A stretch of 64,000 nucleotides of DNA from Albidovulum sp. bin36. GTDB taxonomy: Bacteria > Pseudomonadota > Alphaproteobacteria > Rhodobacterales > Rhodobacteraceae. The stretch lies in NCBI GenBank assembly GCA_002238565.1, contig MPMP01000011.1, positions 1 through 64,000 of the forward strand. The letters run 5' to 3'. Shown here in pieces: positions 26,663 to 36,665 of the stretch (position 1 is the stretch's first letter; every line of letters begins with the position of its first letter). The notes beneath the pieces are model-generated. The model had not been told where the DNA came from and did not search any database. It was given only the letters and a program-made list of their open reading frames with translations. Position numbers and translations under genes: made by a program.

Positions 26663-29152
26663 ATGAAGAAATACGCTAGAGCGCTGGTGGTCGGCGGGGG
26701 CGCCGTCGGCGTGTCGATCGCCTATCATCTGGCCCGCGCGGGGTGGTCCGAGGTCGTGCTGCTTGAAAGAGACGAGCTTACGTCGGGCTCGACCTGGCAC
26801 GCGGCCGGGCTTCTGCCCTTGTTCAACATGAGCTACGCAACCAGCCACATCCACGACTATTCCGTAAGGTTCTACAAGGAACTCGCCGAGGAAACCGGGA
26901 TGGATACGGGATTTCGCGTCGTGGGCAACCTTCGCATGGCGCAGACGCGCGAGCGAATGGACGAATACATGCTATACGCCTCGACGGCGGAAACGGTCGG
27001 CATTCCCTACGAATGGCTGAGCGGCCGCGAAATCAAAAATCGCTACCCGCTCGTTCGCACGGAGGATCTGCTTGGCGCGATCTACCACCCGACGGACGGC
27101 TACATCAACCCGGCGGATATAACGCAGGCGATGGCCAAGGGCGCGCGGCGGCGCGGGGTCCGAATCTACAGGATGTCCCAGGTCAATTCCTTCGAATGGA
27201 CCAACTCGGAATGGGTTGTCGGAGGCTCGGCAATGACCGAGAAGGGCGGCAGACTGGTCGAAAGCGGCGAAACCTTCGAAATTCGCGCCGAGCACGTCAT
27301 CTGCGCAACCGGAAACCACGCTCAGCGCACGGCCGGGCTTCTCGGCATCAAGATTCCGGCCGTGCCGGTTGAGCATCAATATATCGTCACCGAGCAGGAT
27401 CCCGCCCTGACGGCGTGGAGAAGCGAAAACGCCGAGCACCCGGTTCTCAGGGACGCCGATGCCAAATGGTACGTTCGCGAGGAAAGGGGCGGCTGGATTC
27501 TAGGCCCCTATGAGAAGGGCGCGCCGGCCAGATTCGCCCGAGGGGTCCCGGATTCGTTTCGATCCGACCTGTTCGAACTCGACATCGATCGGATCGAGAA
27601 CGAATATTTGTCGATGATCCATCGCATTCCCTCAACCGAGGAACTCGGGCTCAAGGACGACTTCAACGGCCCGATCTGCTATACTCCCGACGGCAATCCG
27701 CTCGTGGGCCCGGCGCCGGGTCTTCGAAACATGTGGCTTGCCGAGGGATTCTCGTTCGGGATCACGGCGGCGGGCGGCATCGGATACTATCTGGCGCAGA
27801 ACATGGTCGAGGGCGAGGCGGAAATCGACCTGGCCTCCCTCGACCCCAAGAGATACGGCAGCTGGATGACCAGCGAATACGCCTGCAGAAAAAACGAGGA
27901 ATGCTACGAGCACGTCTTTGTACTGCACCATCCCGACGAAGAGCGAGAGGCATGCCGGCCCCTTAGAACAGCGCCGTGCTACGACCGGCTCAAGGCTCGC
28001 GGCGCCCAGTTCGGCCAAGTCAATGGCTGGGAACGGCCGAACTATTTCGCCAAGGAGGGATTCAGCGACATCGGATCCCGGTCGTTCCGGCGAGGGGGAT
28101 GGTGGCGCTACGCGGTCGAGGAGGCGGAAGCCGTAAGAAACCGCGTCGCGCTCTACGATGCCACCGCTTTTGCAAAGCACCATGTCGCAGGCGTCGGCGC
28201 AACGCGCTTTCTCGACTGGTACACGTGCAACAAGCTGCCACGAGTCGGCCGCGTCAATCTCACCTACGCGCTGACATCCGCCGGCACGACGCGATCGGAA
28301 TTTACAATCGCGCGGCTCGACGAGGATGAATACTACCTGATTTCCGCGGGCGCATGGGCGGCCTACGACGGCGACAGCTTGCGCAAGGCCGCCGAAGAGA
28401 AAGCGGGCGAATTCGGCAGAGTCGACATCCGCGATGTCACTACCCAATGGGGCGTTTTCGCGATCGCGGGTCCGAATACGAGAAATGTTCTGAACAAGAT
28501 AGTCGGCCCCTCTGAATCCGAATCGGCTCTTTCCAACAGGAATTTCCCCTGGATGGGCGCGCGAGATTTGGAACTGGGCATGTGCCCCGTCCGCGCGCTG
28601 CGGGTGTCCTACACCGGATCCCTCGGCTGGGAGCTTCATCATCCGATCGAAATGCAGAACTACCTGTTCGACCTCCTTGAATCTGCCGGGAAAGACGAGG
28701 GCCTTGGATTTTTCGGGGCCCGGTCGCAAAACTGGCTCAGGCAGGAAAAAAGCTATCGCGCGTTCGGAACGGAACTCGGCCGCGATGCGACTCCGCTTGA
28801 AGGCGGGCTGGATCGGTTCGTCGATTGCAGCAAGGACTTCCACGGGAAGGATTCCATGCTCGGCGCCGAAATTCGGTCGCGCTGCGTAACGCTGCTGGTC
28901 GATGGTCCCGAATTCGCCGATCCCTGGGGACGAGAAGCTCTTTTTAGCGAAGGCGAACTTGTCGGAAGGCTGACTTCAGGCGGGTATTCCGTGCATTTCG
29001 GGAAGTCCATCGGGATGGCGTATGTTTGGCCTGAACTGGCGGTCGAGGGGCGGAAGCTGAAAGTAAAAATGTTTGATCGGCTTTTCGACGCGGTGGTCGT
29101 GGCGGATAGTCCCTACGACCCGGCGAACGAATTCCTCAGAGTGGATGCCTAG
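26663..29152 (+). CDS. FAD-dependent dimethylglycine/sarcosine dehydrogenase-type oxidoreductase with GCV_T domain
   Basis: An 829-aa two-module enzyme. Residues 1-370 form a DAO-type FAD domain with VVGGGAVGVSIAYHLARAGW and STWHAAG; the histidine in that motif is the covalent FAD attachment site in dimethylglycine dehydrogenase. A short FAO_M linker follows, and from about residue 430 to the end there is a glycine-cleavage T-protein-like (folate-binding) module including YTGSLGWELHHP. Such enzymes demethylate N-methylated glycines and pass the one-carbon unit to tetrahydrofolate. The exact methylamine substrate is not determined. It stands alone, convergent with a haloacid dehalogenase 37 bp away. 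Confidence 0.93.
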   Translation: MKKYARALVVGGGAVGVSIAYHLARAGWSEVVLLERDELTSGSTWHAAGLLPLFNMSYATSHIHDYSVRFYKELAEETGMDTGFRVVGNLRMAQTRERMDEYMLYASTAETVGIPYEWLSGREIKNRYPLVRTEDLLGAIYHPTDGYINPADITQAMAKGARRRGVRIYRMSQVNSFEWTNSEWVVGGSAMTEKGGRLVESGETFEIRAEHVICATGNHAQRTAGLLGIKIPAVPVEHQYIVTEQDPALTAWRSENAEHPVLRDADAKWYVREERGGWILGPYEKGAPARFARGVPDSFRSDLFELDIDRIENEYLSMIHRIPSTEELGLKDDFNGPICYTPDGNPLVGPAPGLRNMWLAEGFSFGITAAGGIGYYLAQNMVEGEAEIDLASLDPKRYGSWMTSEYACRKNEECYEHVFVLHHPDEEREACRPLRTAPCYDRLKARGAQFGQVNGWERPNYFAKEGFSDIGSRSFRRGGWWRYAVEEAEAVRNRVALYDATAFAKHHVAGVGATRFLDWYTCNKLPRVGRVNLTYALTSAGTTRSEFTIARLDEDEYYLISAGAWAAYDGDSLRKAAEEKAGEFGRVDIRDVTTQWGVFAIAGPNTRNVLNKIVGPSESESALSNRNFPWMGARDLELGMCPVRALRVSYTGSLGWELHHPIEMQNYLFDLLESAGKDEGLGFFGARSQNWLRQEKSYRAFGTELGRDATPLEGGLDRFVDCSKDFHGKDSMLGAEIRSRCVTLLVDGPEFADPWGREALFSEGELVGRLTSGGYSVHFGKSIGMAYVWPELAVEGRKLKVKMFDRLFDAVVVADSPYDPANEFLRVDA

Positions 29153-29189
29153 CGGCTCCTCATTTTCGGATGTTGCCGAGCCGCCTGCT

Positions 29190-29879
29190 TCAAGAGCAGC
29201 CGGCGATCAAGGGGATCTCCTCGAGATCCGAAACTATTCTGTTCGGCTTTCGAGGAAGGGCGTCGACCGGTTCGCCCAGTCGATTGACCCAAACGGCTCG
29301 GAAGCCGTAATGCGAGGCCGATGCCGCGTCCCATCCGTTCGAAGATGCGAAAAGCACGTCTTCGGGGCCGCAGTCAAACTTTCGGCCTACCATGTCGTAG
29401 ACCGACTTGTGGGGCTTGAACGCGCCTACGCTTTCAACGCTCAAGACGGCATCCAGAAGCGGATCGATGCCGGCGGCGCGCACCGCGCCGTTCAGCATTT
29501 CCGGAGAGCCGTTCGACAGGATAGCGGTCGTTTTACCGGACTCCCGCAAGCGCGAAAGCACATTCGGCACTTCTGGAAATGCCGCTAGCTCCCGGTATAG
29601 CGCAAGGAGCCTGTCGCGAAGCTTCGAATTGCCGCCGAGCCCGTTATTCTCCAGCGCCCAATCCAGGCTGTCGCGCGTAATTTTCCAGAAATCCTCGTGC
29701 TCGCCGAGAATCGTTCGAATCCAGGAATATTGCAGCTGCTTTGTTCTCCATTGGCGCGCTACGGATTCCCAGGAATTCGAAATTGCGCCCATGCCGGGTT
29801 CTCGAGCGGCTCCGCGAGCGGCTGCGTTCACGTCGAACAAAGTGCCGTAGGCGTCGAACACGCATATTTTTGTCGGCAT
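29190..29879 (-). CDS. Haloacid dehalogenase, type II
   Basis: A 229-aa HAD-superfamily hydrolase of the L-2-haloacid dehalogenase type. The nucleophile Asp is in CVFDAYGTLFD, the Ser/Asn of motif II in ILSNGSPEML, the Lys in FKPHKSVYDM and the acidic loop region in FASSNGWDAASA. It should convert (S)-2-haloacids to (R)-2-hydroxyacids, although some members act on other substrates. The start chosen follows a GGGAG motif; an ATG five codons upstream is possible. Confidence 0.92.
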   Translation of the reverse strand: MPTKICVFDAYGTLFDVNAAARGAAREPGMGAISNSWESVARQWRTKQLQYSWIRTILGEHEDFWKITRDSLDWALENNGLGGNSKLRDRLLALYRELAAFPEVPNVLSRLRESGKTTAILSNGSPEMLNGAVRAAGIDPLLDAVLSVESVGAFKPHKSVYDMVGRKFDCGPEDVLFASSNGWDAASASHYGFRAVWVNRLGEPVDALPRKPNRIVSDLEEIPLIAGCS

Positions 29880-30067
29880 TCCGCTCGCTCCCATTGTCCG
29901 GCGGGTTTCAAAATCCGCGAAGCAATCCGTTATCGCGAGCGGGCGAGGCTTTCAACCGGAAGCGGGCATTGCTGAAAATTCGGGCGCGCCTTGGCGAGAT
30001 CGATTGAAGCGCCGGCCCGGCAAAGGCTGCAATCCGAGTTGAAGGCGCGCCGAACGGCGCACTCCGA

Positions 30068-31495
30068 TCAAGCCGAATGCTCGGCATGAGGTCCGCGCGT
30101 CGACGGCATGCGGAGTTGCTCTAGCTGCCGCGACGAAGCCGAGCCTCTACGTATGCGCGGGTCAAGGACATTTCTCGAATCGAAATTAAGGTCGGACGTT
30201 TTGTTATAAAACGGCAAGCTTCCGTTGTCGCGATACGCTTCAATAGAGCGCACGAGCACGCCGTCGCCGCACTTCGAAGCAATCGCGATTGCCTTTTCGG
30301 CAAGCGAGGGGTCGCGAATAATTGCCGATTGCTCGAATTCCATCCACTCTCCCATGGTAAATTCCGAAATCGACGCTTTCAGCGCTAGATAGGTTAGGTT
30401 TAGGAGCACGGCCGCGGGTTCAAAACTTTTTGACATCCCGAGCGCGATTCCGAATAAAAAAAAGAAATACGGCGGGGCATTTTCGAAAAGGTCGTATTCT
30501 TCCATCGACCCGCTAAAGTCGCTCACGGCATCGGAGGGTTTTCCGGACTCGATATTCGCCCATCCTAAATAACTCCACGCAAGGTTGTTATACGGCACGA
30601 TATAAGTCGCGTCGGCAAACGTGGATTTCGCTTCCTTGACGTAACCTGCATTTAAAAGAGTCAGGCCTTTGTTAAGTCTAATCAAGTACAATTCGTAATC
30701 GCGTAAATTTTCGTCTTGCTGAGATAGCAGCCCTTCCGATTCTTCCAATTCTTTCAGGGCGTTTTCGTAATCCCCGAAATGCCTTAGGATTTTCGAGCGG
30801 ATGATATGAAATCTGTAGTCTGAACTGGAATCATTTTTCAGATTCTCAATTGCCTCCAGAGCTTCCGCTCGTTGTCCGAGCATAGTATGCTCCTTGGCGA
30901 GTGTAGACCAATACTGCCTGCATCCGGGTTCTGCGCTCTCAAAGGACTTAACAGCCTCGATAGGATCGTCGACAAGTCCGTCCCTCTTTCTTAGGATATG
31001 GCGGAATAAATGGAAGTCGATGTCGTGGTAGTCTAATTCGATAGCTTTATCCAGGTCGGAAAGAGCATCGGAATAGCTCCCGTTCATGGCCAAGTATTCA
31101 GCTCTTTTGAAATAGAAATCGGTTGCGTCGGGATCGATTTGGATTGCTTCGTTGATGTCGAGCATGGCAAAATCCAGGTCGCCGCTGCTCCAAGACAGCA
31201 TCGACCGGCAGAACAGCGTATCCGCATCGTCGGGTTCGATTTCGATAGCCATGGAATAGTCTTCGATGGCGAGTTCAAGTTCGCCTTTTGCATCGTAGAA
31301 GACGGCGCGTCTGCGATATAATGAAGCGTCTTCAGGACTCTCTTCGATTAGCCTGCTGATTCGAAGCAATTCTTTCTGAAAATACAGATGCGGTTCTTCA
31401 ATGTCGTCGTATTCTTCGAGATTCTCGGCATTGGAGATTATTGACTTCAAGTCCAGCCCGTCGTCATTGGTCTTGATTTCCCTGTTACGGTTCAT
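30068..31495 (-). CDS. Tetratricopeptide-repeat protein of unknown function
   Basis: A 475-aa soluble acidic protein built of TPR-like helix pairs. At least four consecutive repeats are visible around residues 55-190 (for example ELAIEDYSMAIEIEPDDAD, FAMLDINEAIQIDPDATD and DALSDLDKAIELDYHD), with looser repeats beyond. It has no signal peptide or catalytic domain and is presumably a protein-protein scaffold. It follows fabI by 81 bp on the same strand and may share its transcript. It is noticeably richer in A and T than the fab genes, which may indicate later acquisition or relaxed selection. No specific family recognised. Confidence 0.85.
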   Translation of the reverse strand: MNRNREIKTNDDGLDLKSIISNAENLEEYDDIEEPHLYFQKELLRISRLIEESPEDASLYRRRAVFYDAKGELELAIEDYSMAIEIEPDDADTLFCRSMLSWSSGDLDFAMLDINEAIQIDPDATDFYFKRAEYLAMNGSYSDALSDLDKAIELDYHDIDFHLFRHILRKRDGLVDDPIEAVKSFESAEPGCRQYWSTLAKEHTMLGQRAEALEAIENLKNDSSSDYRFHIIRSKILRHFGDYENALKELEESEGLLSQQDENLRDYELYLIRLNKGLTLLNAGYVKEAKSTFADATYIVPYNNLAWSYLGWANIESGKPSDAVSDFSGSMEEYDLFENAPPYFFFLFGIALGMSKSFEPAAVLLNLTYLALKASISEFTMGEWMEFEQSAIIRDPSLAEKAIAIASKCGDGVLVRSIEAYRDNGSLPFYNKTSDLNFDSRNVLDPRIRRGSASSRQLEQLRMPSTRGPHAEHSA

Positions 31496-31576
31496 TGGAA
31501 ATTCCTGAAATCGCCCATTGCTGTCTTTCCGCTACGTAAATTATTCGAATAGTCCGCGAATTCCCCGCTGCTTGCG

Positions 31577-32365
31577 CTAAATGTTCTCCGCCTGTGGCAT
31601 TCCGAGGACATGGAAGCCTCCGTCGACCGCTATGATTTCTCCAGTCGTGCACCTGCCGTAGTCTGACGCCAGATAGACGGCAGTGCCTCCGATAGCCTCG
31701 AGAGTTGGATTCGAACCCAGCGGAGCATTGGCCTCGGTAAAACGAAACGTGCTGCGAGCTCCCGCGATTGCCGCGCCCGCCAGAGTTTTCATCGGCCCGG
31801 GGCTGATGGCATTGACGCGAATGCCGTCGCGGCCGAGGTCGTTTGCCAAATATCGCACCGTGGATTCCAGAGCCGCTTTCGCAACGCCCATGACATTGTA
31901 GTAGGGCGTTACGCGGTTCGATCCCTGAAACGTCAGCGTCAGGATGGTTCCGCCGTTGTTCATCAAGGGCTTGGCCCTCCGGGAAAGGTCGATCAGCGAG
32001 TAGCAGGAAATCGCCAGAGAATTCTGGAAATTGTCTTTCGTCGTGTTTATGAATCGTCCTGAAAGCTCGTTCTTGTCCGAAAAGGCGATCGCATGGACGA
32101 GAATATCCAGGCTTCCCCACTTCGCGGTGAGTTCGGCAAATACTTTATCGAGCGATATGTCGTCCGTAACGTCGGCCGGGAGCACGATCTCCGAGCGAAT
32201 CGACGCCGCCAGCGGCCTGACGCGCCGCCCCATGGCTTCGCCTTGATAGGTCAGCGCCAATTCCGCGCCTTCGGCTTGCATCGCTCTCGCTATTCCCCAG
32301 GCGATGGAACGCTCATTGGCCACGCCCAGAACAAGCCCGCGCTTCTTGTGCAGCAAGTTGCTCAT
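31577..32365 (-). CDS. fabI: Enoyl-[acyl-carrier-protein] reductase (NADH) FabI
   Basis: A 262-aa SDR-type enoyl-ACP reductase that catalyses the last step of each fatty-acid elongation cycle. It has the FabI N-terminus KRGLVLGVANERSIAWGIA and the catalytic Tyr-Lys pair in GSNRVTPYYNVMGVAKAALE, followed by GPMKTLAG. It lies 5 bp after fabB and third in a fabA-fabB-fabI operon. Confidence 0.96.
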   Translation of the reverse strand: MSNLLHKKRGLVLGVANERSIAWGIARAMQAEGAELALTYQGEAMGRRVRPLAASIRSEIVLPADVTDDISLDKVFAELTAKWGSLDILVHAIAFSDKNELSGRFINTTKDNFQNSLAISCYSLIDLSRRAKPLMNNGGTILTLTFQGSNRVTPYYNVMGVAKAALESTVRYLANDLGRDGIRVNAISPGPMKTLAGAAIAGARSTFRFTEANAPLGSNPTLEAIGGTAVYLASDYGRCTTGEIIAVDGGFHVLGMPQAENI

Positions 32366-32370
32366 TCCGA

Positions 32371-33597
32371 TTAGTTCCGAAGCTTGCTGAAAACCAGGGT
32401 TGCATTGGTGCCGCCGAATCCGAAGCTGTTCGAAAGCACGGTGTCGAGTTCGACGTTCTCTCGCGTCTCGGTGACTATTTCATCGCAGCCGATATTGGAG
32501 TCGAGCTTCTCCACGTTTGCGGACGCCGCGATAAAGCCTCCTTTCAGCATGATTAGCGAATAGATGGATTCGTGCACCCCCGCGGCCCCGAGCGAATGCC
32601 CCGACAGCGACTTCGTCGAGCTTATTGGCGGAGAGTCGTCTTCTCCGAACACTTTCCTGACCGCTTCGACTTCGACGACGTCGCCGGCGGGAGTCGACGT
32701 GCCGTGCGCGTTAATGTAGTCGACTTTTCGGTCGCCTAGTCGGGCGGTGGCAAGGCGCATTGAACGCTCTCCGCCCTCGCCCGACGGCGCGACCATGTCG
32801 AAACCGTCGGATGTCGCGGCGTAGCCGGTAATCTCGGCGTAAATTTCTGCGCCGCGCGCCTGGGCGCGCTCGAGTTCTTCAAGAACCAGGACGCCGCCGC
32901 CGCCGGCAATTACGAATCCGTCCCGATTCTCGTCGAACGGCCGGGATGCGGTGCGCGGAGCGTCGTTAAACCGCGAACTCATCGCGCCCATGGCGTCGAA
33001 AAGGCACGATAGAGTCCAGTCGACTTCCTCGCCGCCTCCCGCGAACACGATATCCTGCATGCCGAATTTTATTTGCTCGCTGGCGTTGCCGATGCAATGA
33101 GCCGAAGTCGAGCAGGCGGACGTAATCGAGTAATTGACACCCTTGATGCCGAACGGCGTTGCCAGGCAGGCGGAATTCGTCGACGACATGCAGCGGGTGA
33201 CCATATACGGCCCCATTCGCCGCGGATTGTTCTTCGCCTTCACGATTTGATGCGCAGTGTAGAAATTGGATGTGGACGGCCCGCCGGAGCCCATTACGAG
33301 TCCCGTGCGGTCGCTGGAAACCTCGTGGGGCTCCAGGCCGGCATCCTCGATCGCCTGCTGCATGGCGATAAAATTATAGGCGGCGCCCGGTCCCATGAAC
33401 CGCAAGCGCCGCCTTTCGATTCTCTCGGCGACGTCGATGTTCGGCACGCCGTGAACTTGGCAGCGAAATCCGTGCTCGGCGTACTCTTCGGAAAAGACGA
33501 TTCCGGAAGTACCGTTCCGAAGCGATTCTTCGACTTCATGCTTGTCGTTACCGAGAGGCGAAACAATGCCGATCCCAGTAATTGCTACTCGGCGCAT
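32371..33597 (-). CDS. fabB: Beta-ketoacyl-ACP synthase I FabB
   Basis: A 408-aa thiolase-fold condensing enzyme that elongates acyl-ACP, including the cis-unsaturated intermediates made by FabA. The catalytic Cys is in [14 protein letters not shown] and the two histidines are in [12 protein letters not shown] and [16 protein letters not shown] Shine-Dalgarno lies 7 nt before the ATG. It lies between fabA (31 bp upstream) and fabI (5 bp downstream), the classic set for unsaturated fatty acid synthesis. Confidence 0.96.
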   Translation of the reverse strand: MRRVAITGIGIVSPLGNDKHEVEESLRNGTSGIVFSEEYAEHGFRCQVHGVPNIDVAERIERRRLRFMGPGAAYNFIAMQQAIEDAGLEPHEVSSDRTGLVMGSGGPSTSNFYTAHQIVKAKNNPRRMGPYMVTRCMSSTNSACLATPFGIKGVNYSITSACSTSAHCIGNASEQIKFGMQDIVFAGGGEEVDWTLSCLFDAMGAMSSRFNDAPRTASRPFDENRDGFVIAGGGGVLVLEELERAQARGAEIYAEITGYAATSDGFDMVAPSGEGGERSMRLATARLGDRKVDYINAHGTSTPAGDVVEVEAVRKVFGEDDSPPISSTKSLSGHSLGAAGVHESIYSLIMLKGGFIAASANVEKLDSNIGCDEIVTETRENVELDTVLSNSFGFGGTNATLVFSKLRN

Positions 33598-33628
33598 CCG
33601 AGAACTCCCCTTTGAAAGCTTATCTTTA

Positions 33629-34135
33629 TCACGACGTAAAGAGACCGACCTTCATGCCGACGGCCTCGTAAATGACCTTGCCGTCAACGATTAACCTGCC
33701 GTCGGCTATGCCGAGTTTCAATTTCCGGTCGATAACACGCGTAAGGTCGACCCAATACGTAACCAGCTTCGAATTCGGTGTAACCATGTCGGAGAATTTT
33801 ACTTCCATTACGCCTAGCGCCCGACCTTTTCCGGGCATGCCGCGCCAGCCTAGATTGAATCCCGTCAGTTGCCAAAGCGCATCGAGTCCGAGGCAGCCGG
33901 GCATAACCGGATCTCCCGGGAAATGGCAGGAGAAGAACCAAAGCCCCGGGTGAATATCAAGCTCGGCGACCGCGTGCCCGTGCCCGTTCGCCCCGCGGTC
34001 GCTGGATATGTCCGTTATGCGGTCAAACATTAGCATCGGCGGGGCCGGCAGCTGCGGGTTTCCCGGGCCGAACAACTCCCCGCGGGCGCATTCGAGCAGG
34101 CCTTCTCGATCAAAGCTGTTTGGATAATTTGACAT
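33629..34135 (-). CDS. fabA: 3-hydroxydecanoyl-ACP dehydratase/isomerase FabA
   Basis: A 168-aa hot-dog-fold dehydratase that makes trans-2-decenoyl-ACP and isomerises it to the cis-3 form, the branch point to unsaturated fatty acids. The catalytic His is in [20 protein letters not shown], which also contains the Asp-bearing helix. The ATG used gives a standard N-terminus ([13 protein letters not shown]); a GTG four codons upstream is possible. It is the first gene of fabA-fabB-fabI. The irr gene often found upstream in relatives is absent. Confidence 0.96.
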   Translation of the reverse strand: MSNYPNSFDREGLLECARGELFGPGNPQLPAPPMLMFDRITDISSDRGANGHGHAVAELDIHPGLWFFSCHFPGDPVMPGCLGLDALWQLTGFNLGWRGMPGKGRALGVMEVKFSDMVTPNSKLVTYWVDLTRVIDRKLKLGIADGRLIVDGKVIYEAVGMKVGLFTS

Positions 34136-34472
34136 GCCTGCCACCACAATTCATTCGACTGCCCATTCCTATCATTGCCTGCCGAGCGCTGGCAAGACTC
34201 CATTAGCTCGCAATTTTCGATACCGGGCATCCAATTCGCCCGGAGCGGCGGCTGTTCGGCGGAATCGCGCCCCTGAATCTTCCGGCGGCCTTCCCCGGGC
34301 CTGCCCGCGGTCCGGGTCCGCTCGAGGGGACGGCGAGGGGCGATGCCGCTGCGTCGAGGCGTCGCTTGGATTCGCCGCCGATCCGAGAAGCGGCCGGGAT
34401 AGGAAAGCGGTTTTTTTCAATCGGCCCGTCGTGTAGTGTTAGCATTCCGCGGACAGGATATAGGAGCCGACC
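34136..34472. other. Divergent intergenic region, fabA / UxaA-type dehydratase
   Basis: About 340 bp of GC-rich sequence between divergent genes, expected to hold both promoters. No supported reading frame or clear operator was seen. Confidence 0.4.
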
Positions 34473-35963
34473 ATGGACGAGACGATACTGCTTGATTCAG
34501 CCGACAACGTTGCGACTGCGTCCAAGAGCCTGGTAGCAGGGCGGAACGGTGCGATCGAAAATATTCCGCGCGGGCACAAAATTGCTCGATGCGATATCGC
34601 AAGGGGCGAGCCGGTGAGGAAGTACTCGCAAATCATCGGATACGCGACGGCGAATGTTCGCGCGGGGTCGCACGTGCATACGCAGAATTTGGAATTTCGA
34701 AGCGTAGAGCGCAACTATCAGTTTGCGACGGATTTGAGGCCGGTCGAAAAATCGGACGGCGATACATTCCTGGGGTTCAAGCGCCCGAGCGGTCGCGTCG
34801 GCACGCGAAACTATGTCGCCGTAATCGCTTCGGTGAATTGCTCGTCCACTGCGGCTCGCATGATTGCCTCCCATTTCGATGAAAGCCGACTTGCCGAATT
34901 CGAAAATGTGGACGGCGTCGCGGCGTTCGTGCACGGCACCGGGTGCGGAATGGCGGATGACGGAGAGGGATTCGAGGCTCTGCAGCGCGTAATGTGGGGC
35001 TATGCGCGAAACCCCAATGTCGCCGCCGTTCTAATGGTTGGCCTTGGCTGCGAAATCAATCAGATTTCCTGGCTGATCGAATCCTACGGATTGAAGCAGG
35101 GGCCGTTGTTCCAGGCCATGAATATTCAGGAAAAATGCGGACTCGCCCGGACCGTCGCCGCGGGCGTCGGAAAAGTGGAGGCGATGCTGCCGGTCGCCAA
35201 CGAATTCAAGCGATCCGTGTGCTCGGCTTCGGAACTCTCGGTCGCGCTGCAGTGCGGAGGTTCCGATGCCTGGTCCGGAGTTACCGCCAATCCTGCTCTT
35301 GGCCACGCCTGCGACCTTCTCGTCGCCCAGGGCGGCACCGGCGTGCTTGCCGAAACTCCGGAGATATTTGGCGCCGAGCATCTGCTCACCCGAAGGGCGG
35401 CATCGCGCGAGATAGGTGAAAGGCTCATTGAAAGGATCAACTGGTGGCAGGACTACGTCATGCGCAATCGCGCCAGCATGAACAACAATCCTTCGCCGGG
35501 CAACAAGGCCGGAGGCCTTACGACGATACTGGAGAAATCGCTTGGCGCCGCGGCCAAGAGCGGAACGTCGCCTCTCAACGGCGTTTATCGCTACGCCGAA
35601 ATTGTTGACAAGCGCGGGTTCGTGTTCATGGACAGCCCGGGCTACGATCCCGCATCGGTTACCGGTCAAATCGCCGGCGGATGCAACATGGTCGCCTTTA
35701 CCACGGGCCGAGGCTCCGCATTCGGTTCCAAGCCGTCCCCGTCGATCAAGATTGCAACCAACTCGGAGATGTACGGACGCATGGAAACGGATATGGATGT
35801 CAATGCAGGCGAAATCCTCGACGGCGCCTGCACGGTCGAAGACAAAGGACGGGAGATTTACGAAAAGATTATCTCCGTGGCTTCGGGCGAGAAGAGCAAG
35901 TCGGAAGAGCAGGGGCTCGGGGACTACGAATTCGTGCCGTGGCAAATCGGGGCCGTGATGTAG
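34473..35963 (+). CDS. Altronate/galactarate dehydratase family (UxaA) protein
   Basis: A 496-aa protein with an N-terminal SAF-type domain (about residues 1-95) and a C-terminal UxaA/GarD-type catalytic domain from about residue 105 (FKRPSGRVGTRNYVAVIASV). Conserved features include VHGTGCGM, LMVGLGCE, QCGGSDAWSGVTANP and the late STRGSAFGSKPSPSIKIAT-like segment. The family dehydrates altronate, galactarate or related sugar acids, and (R)-sulfolactate lyases are relatives, so the substrate is uncertain. A GGAG motif lies 7 nt before the ATG. No other sugar-acid gene is adjacent. Confidence 0.9.
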   Translation: MDETILLDSADNVATASKSLVAGRNGAIENIPRGHKIARCDIARGEPVRKYSQIIGYATANVRAGSHVHTQNLEFRSVERNYQFATDLRPVEKSDGDTFLGFKRPSGRVGTRNYVAVIASVNCSSTAARMIASHFDESRLAEFENVDGVAAFVHGTGCGMADDGEGFEALQRVMWGYARNPNVAAVLMVGLGCEINQISWLIESYGLKQGPLFQAMNIQEKCGLARTVAAGVGKVEAMLPVANEFKRSVCSASELSVALQCGGSDAWSGVTANPALGHACDLLVAQGGTGVLAETPEIFGAEHLLTRRAASREIGERLIERINWWQDYVMRNRASMNNNPSPGNKAGGLTTILEKSLGAAAKSGTSPLNGVYRYAEIVDKRGFVFMDSPGYDPASVTGQIAGGCNMVAFTTGRGSAFGSKPSPSIKIATNSEMYGRMETDMDVNAGEILDGACTVEDKGREIYEKIISVASGEKSKSEEQGLGDYEFVPWQIGAVM

Positions 35964-36038
35964 CCGGCTTAAGGCGGACATCGATTCGGACCGAATCGCG
36001 GCGGCAAGGGCGAAACTTGCGGGAAGGAGTGGCGGCGA

Positions 36039-36638
36039 ATGCGATCGGAAACATTCGGCGACGGCAGGGTCCGGTGCTTCGGCAGCGAACCCGGCAAGGA
36101 ATTCTATGCCGAATACCACGATATTGAATGGGGAAAACCGGTTCACGACGACACCAAGCTATTCGAGATGCTGCTGCTCGAAGGCGCCCAGGCGGGACTT
36201 AGCTGGGAAACGATTCTTCGAAAGCGGGAGGGCTATAGAGAAGCGTTTCACGGGTTCGACCCCGGCGCGGTCGCGTCCATGCCCGACGACGAACTGGAAT
36301 TGAACAGGCGCAATCCCAAAATCGTACGGAATCGCCTGAAGATATACGCGGCGCGGTCCAATGCCGCGGCATTTGTTGAAATTCAAAATGAATTCGGTTC
36401 ATTCGACGAATATCTCTGGGCGTTCGTCGGCGGAAAGACGATTTTCAACGATTGGGACTCATGGGATCAAGTGCCGTCGACATCTCCGGAAAGCGATTCC
36501 TTGTCGAAGGATCTGCGCCGACGAGGGATGAAGTTCGTGGGGTCGACGATAGTTTATGCGTTCCTGCAAGCCGTCGGCGCTGTCGACGATCACCTGTCCA
36601 CGTGCTGGATTCGAAACGAGCCGAAATCGCTCCGCTAG
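36039..36638 (+). CDS. tag: DNA-3-methyladenine glycosylase I
   Basis: A 199-aa base-excision repair enzyme of the Tag family that removes 3-methyladenine from DNA. It has RCFGSEPGKEFYAEYHD (the usual RCxW motif reads RCFG here, but the zinc-ligand Cys is kept), EWGKPVHDDTKLFEMLLLEG, AQAGLSWETILRKR and the C-terminal zinc-binding DDHLSTCW. The length fits. A GGAG motif lies 9 nt before the ATG. Confidence 0.93.
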   Translation: MRSETFGDGRVRCFGSEPGKEFYAEYHDIEWGKPVHDDTKLFEMLLLEGAQAGLSWETILRKREGYREAFHGFDPGAVASMPDDELELNRRNPKIVRNRLKIYAARSNAAAFVEIQNEFGSFDEYLWAFVGGKTIFNDWDSWDQVPSTSPESDSLSKDLRRRGMKFVGSTIVYAFLQAVGAVDDHLSTCWIRNEPKSLR

Positions 36639-36665
36639 CCGCGCGCGGAAACTCCCCGCCGCAAT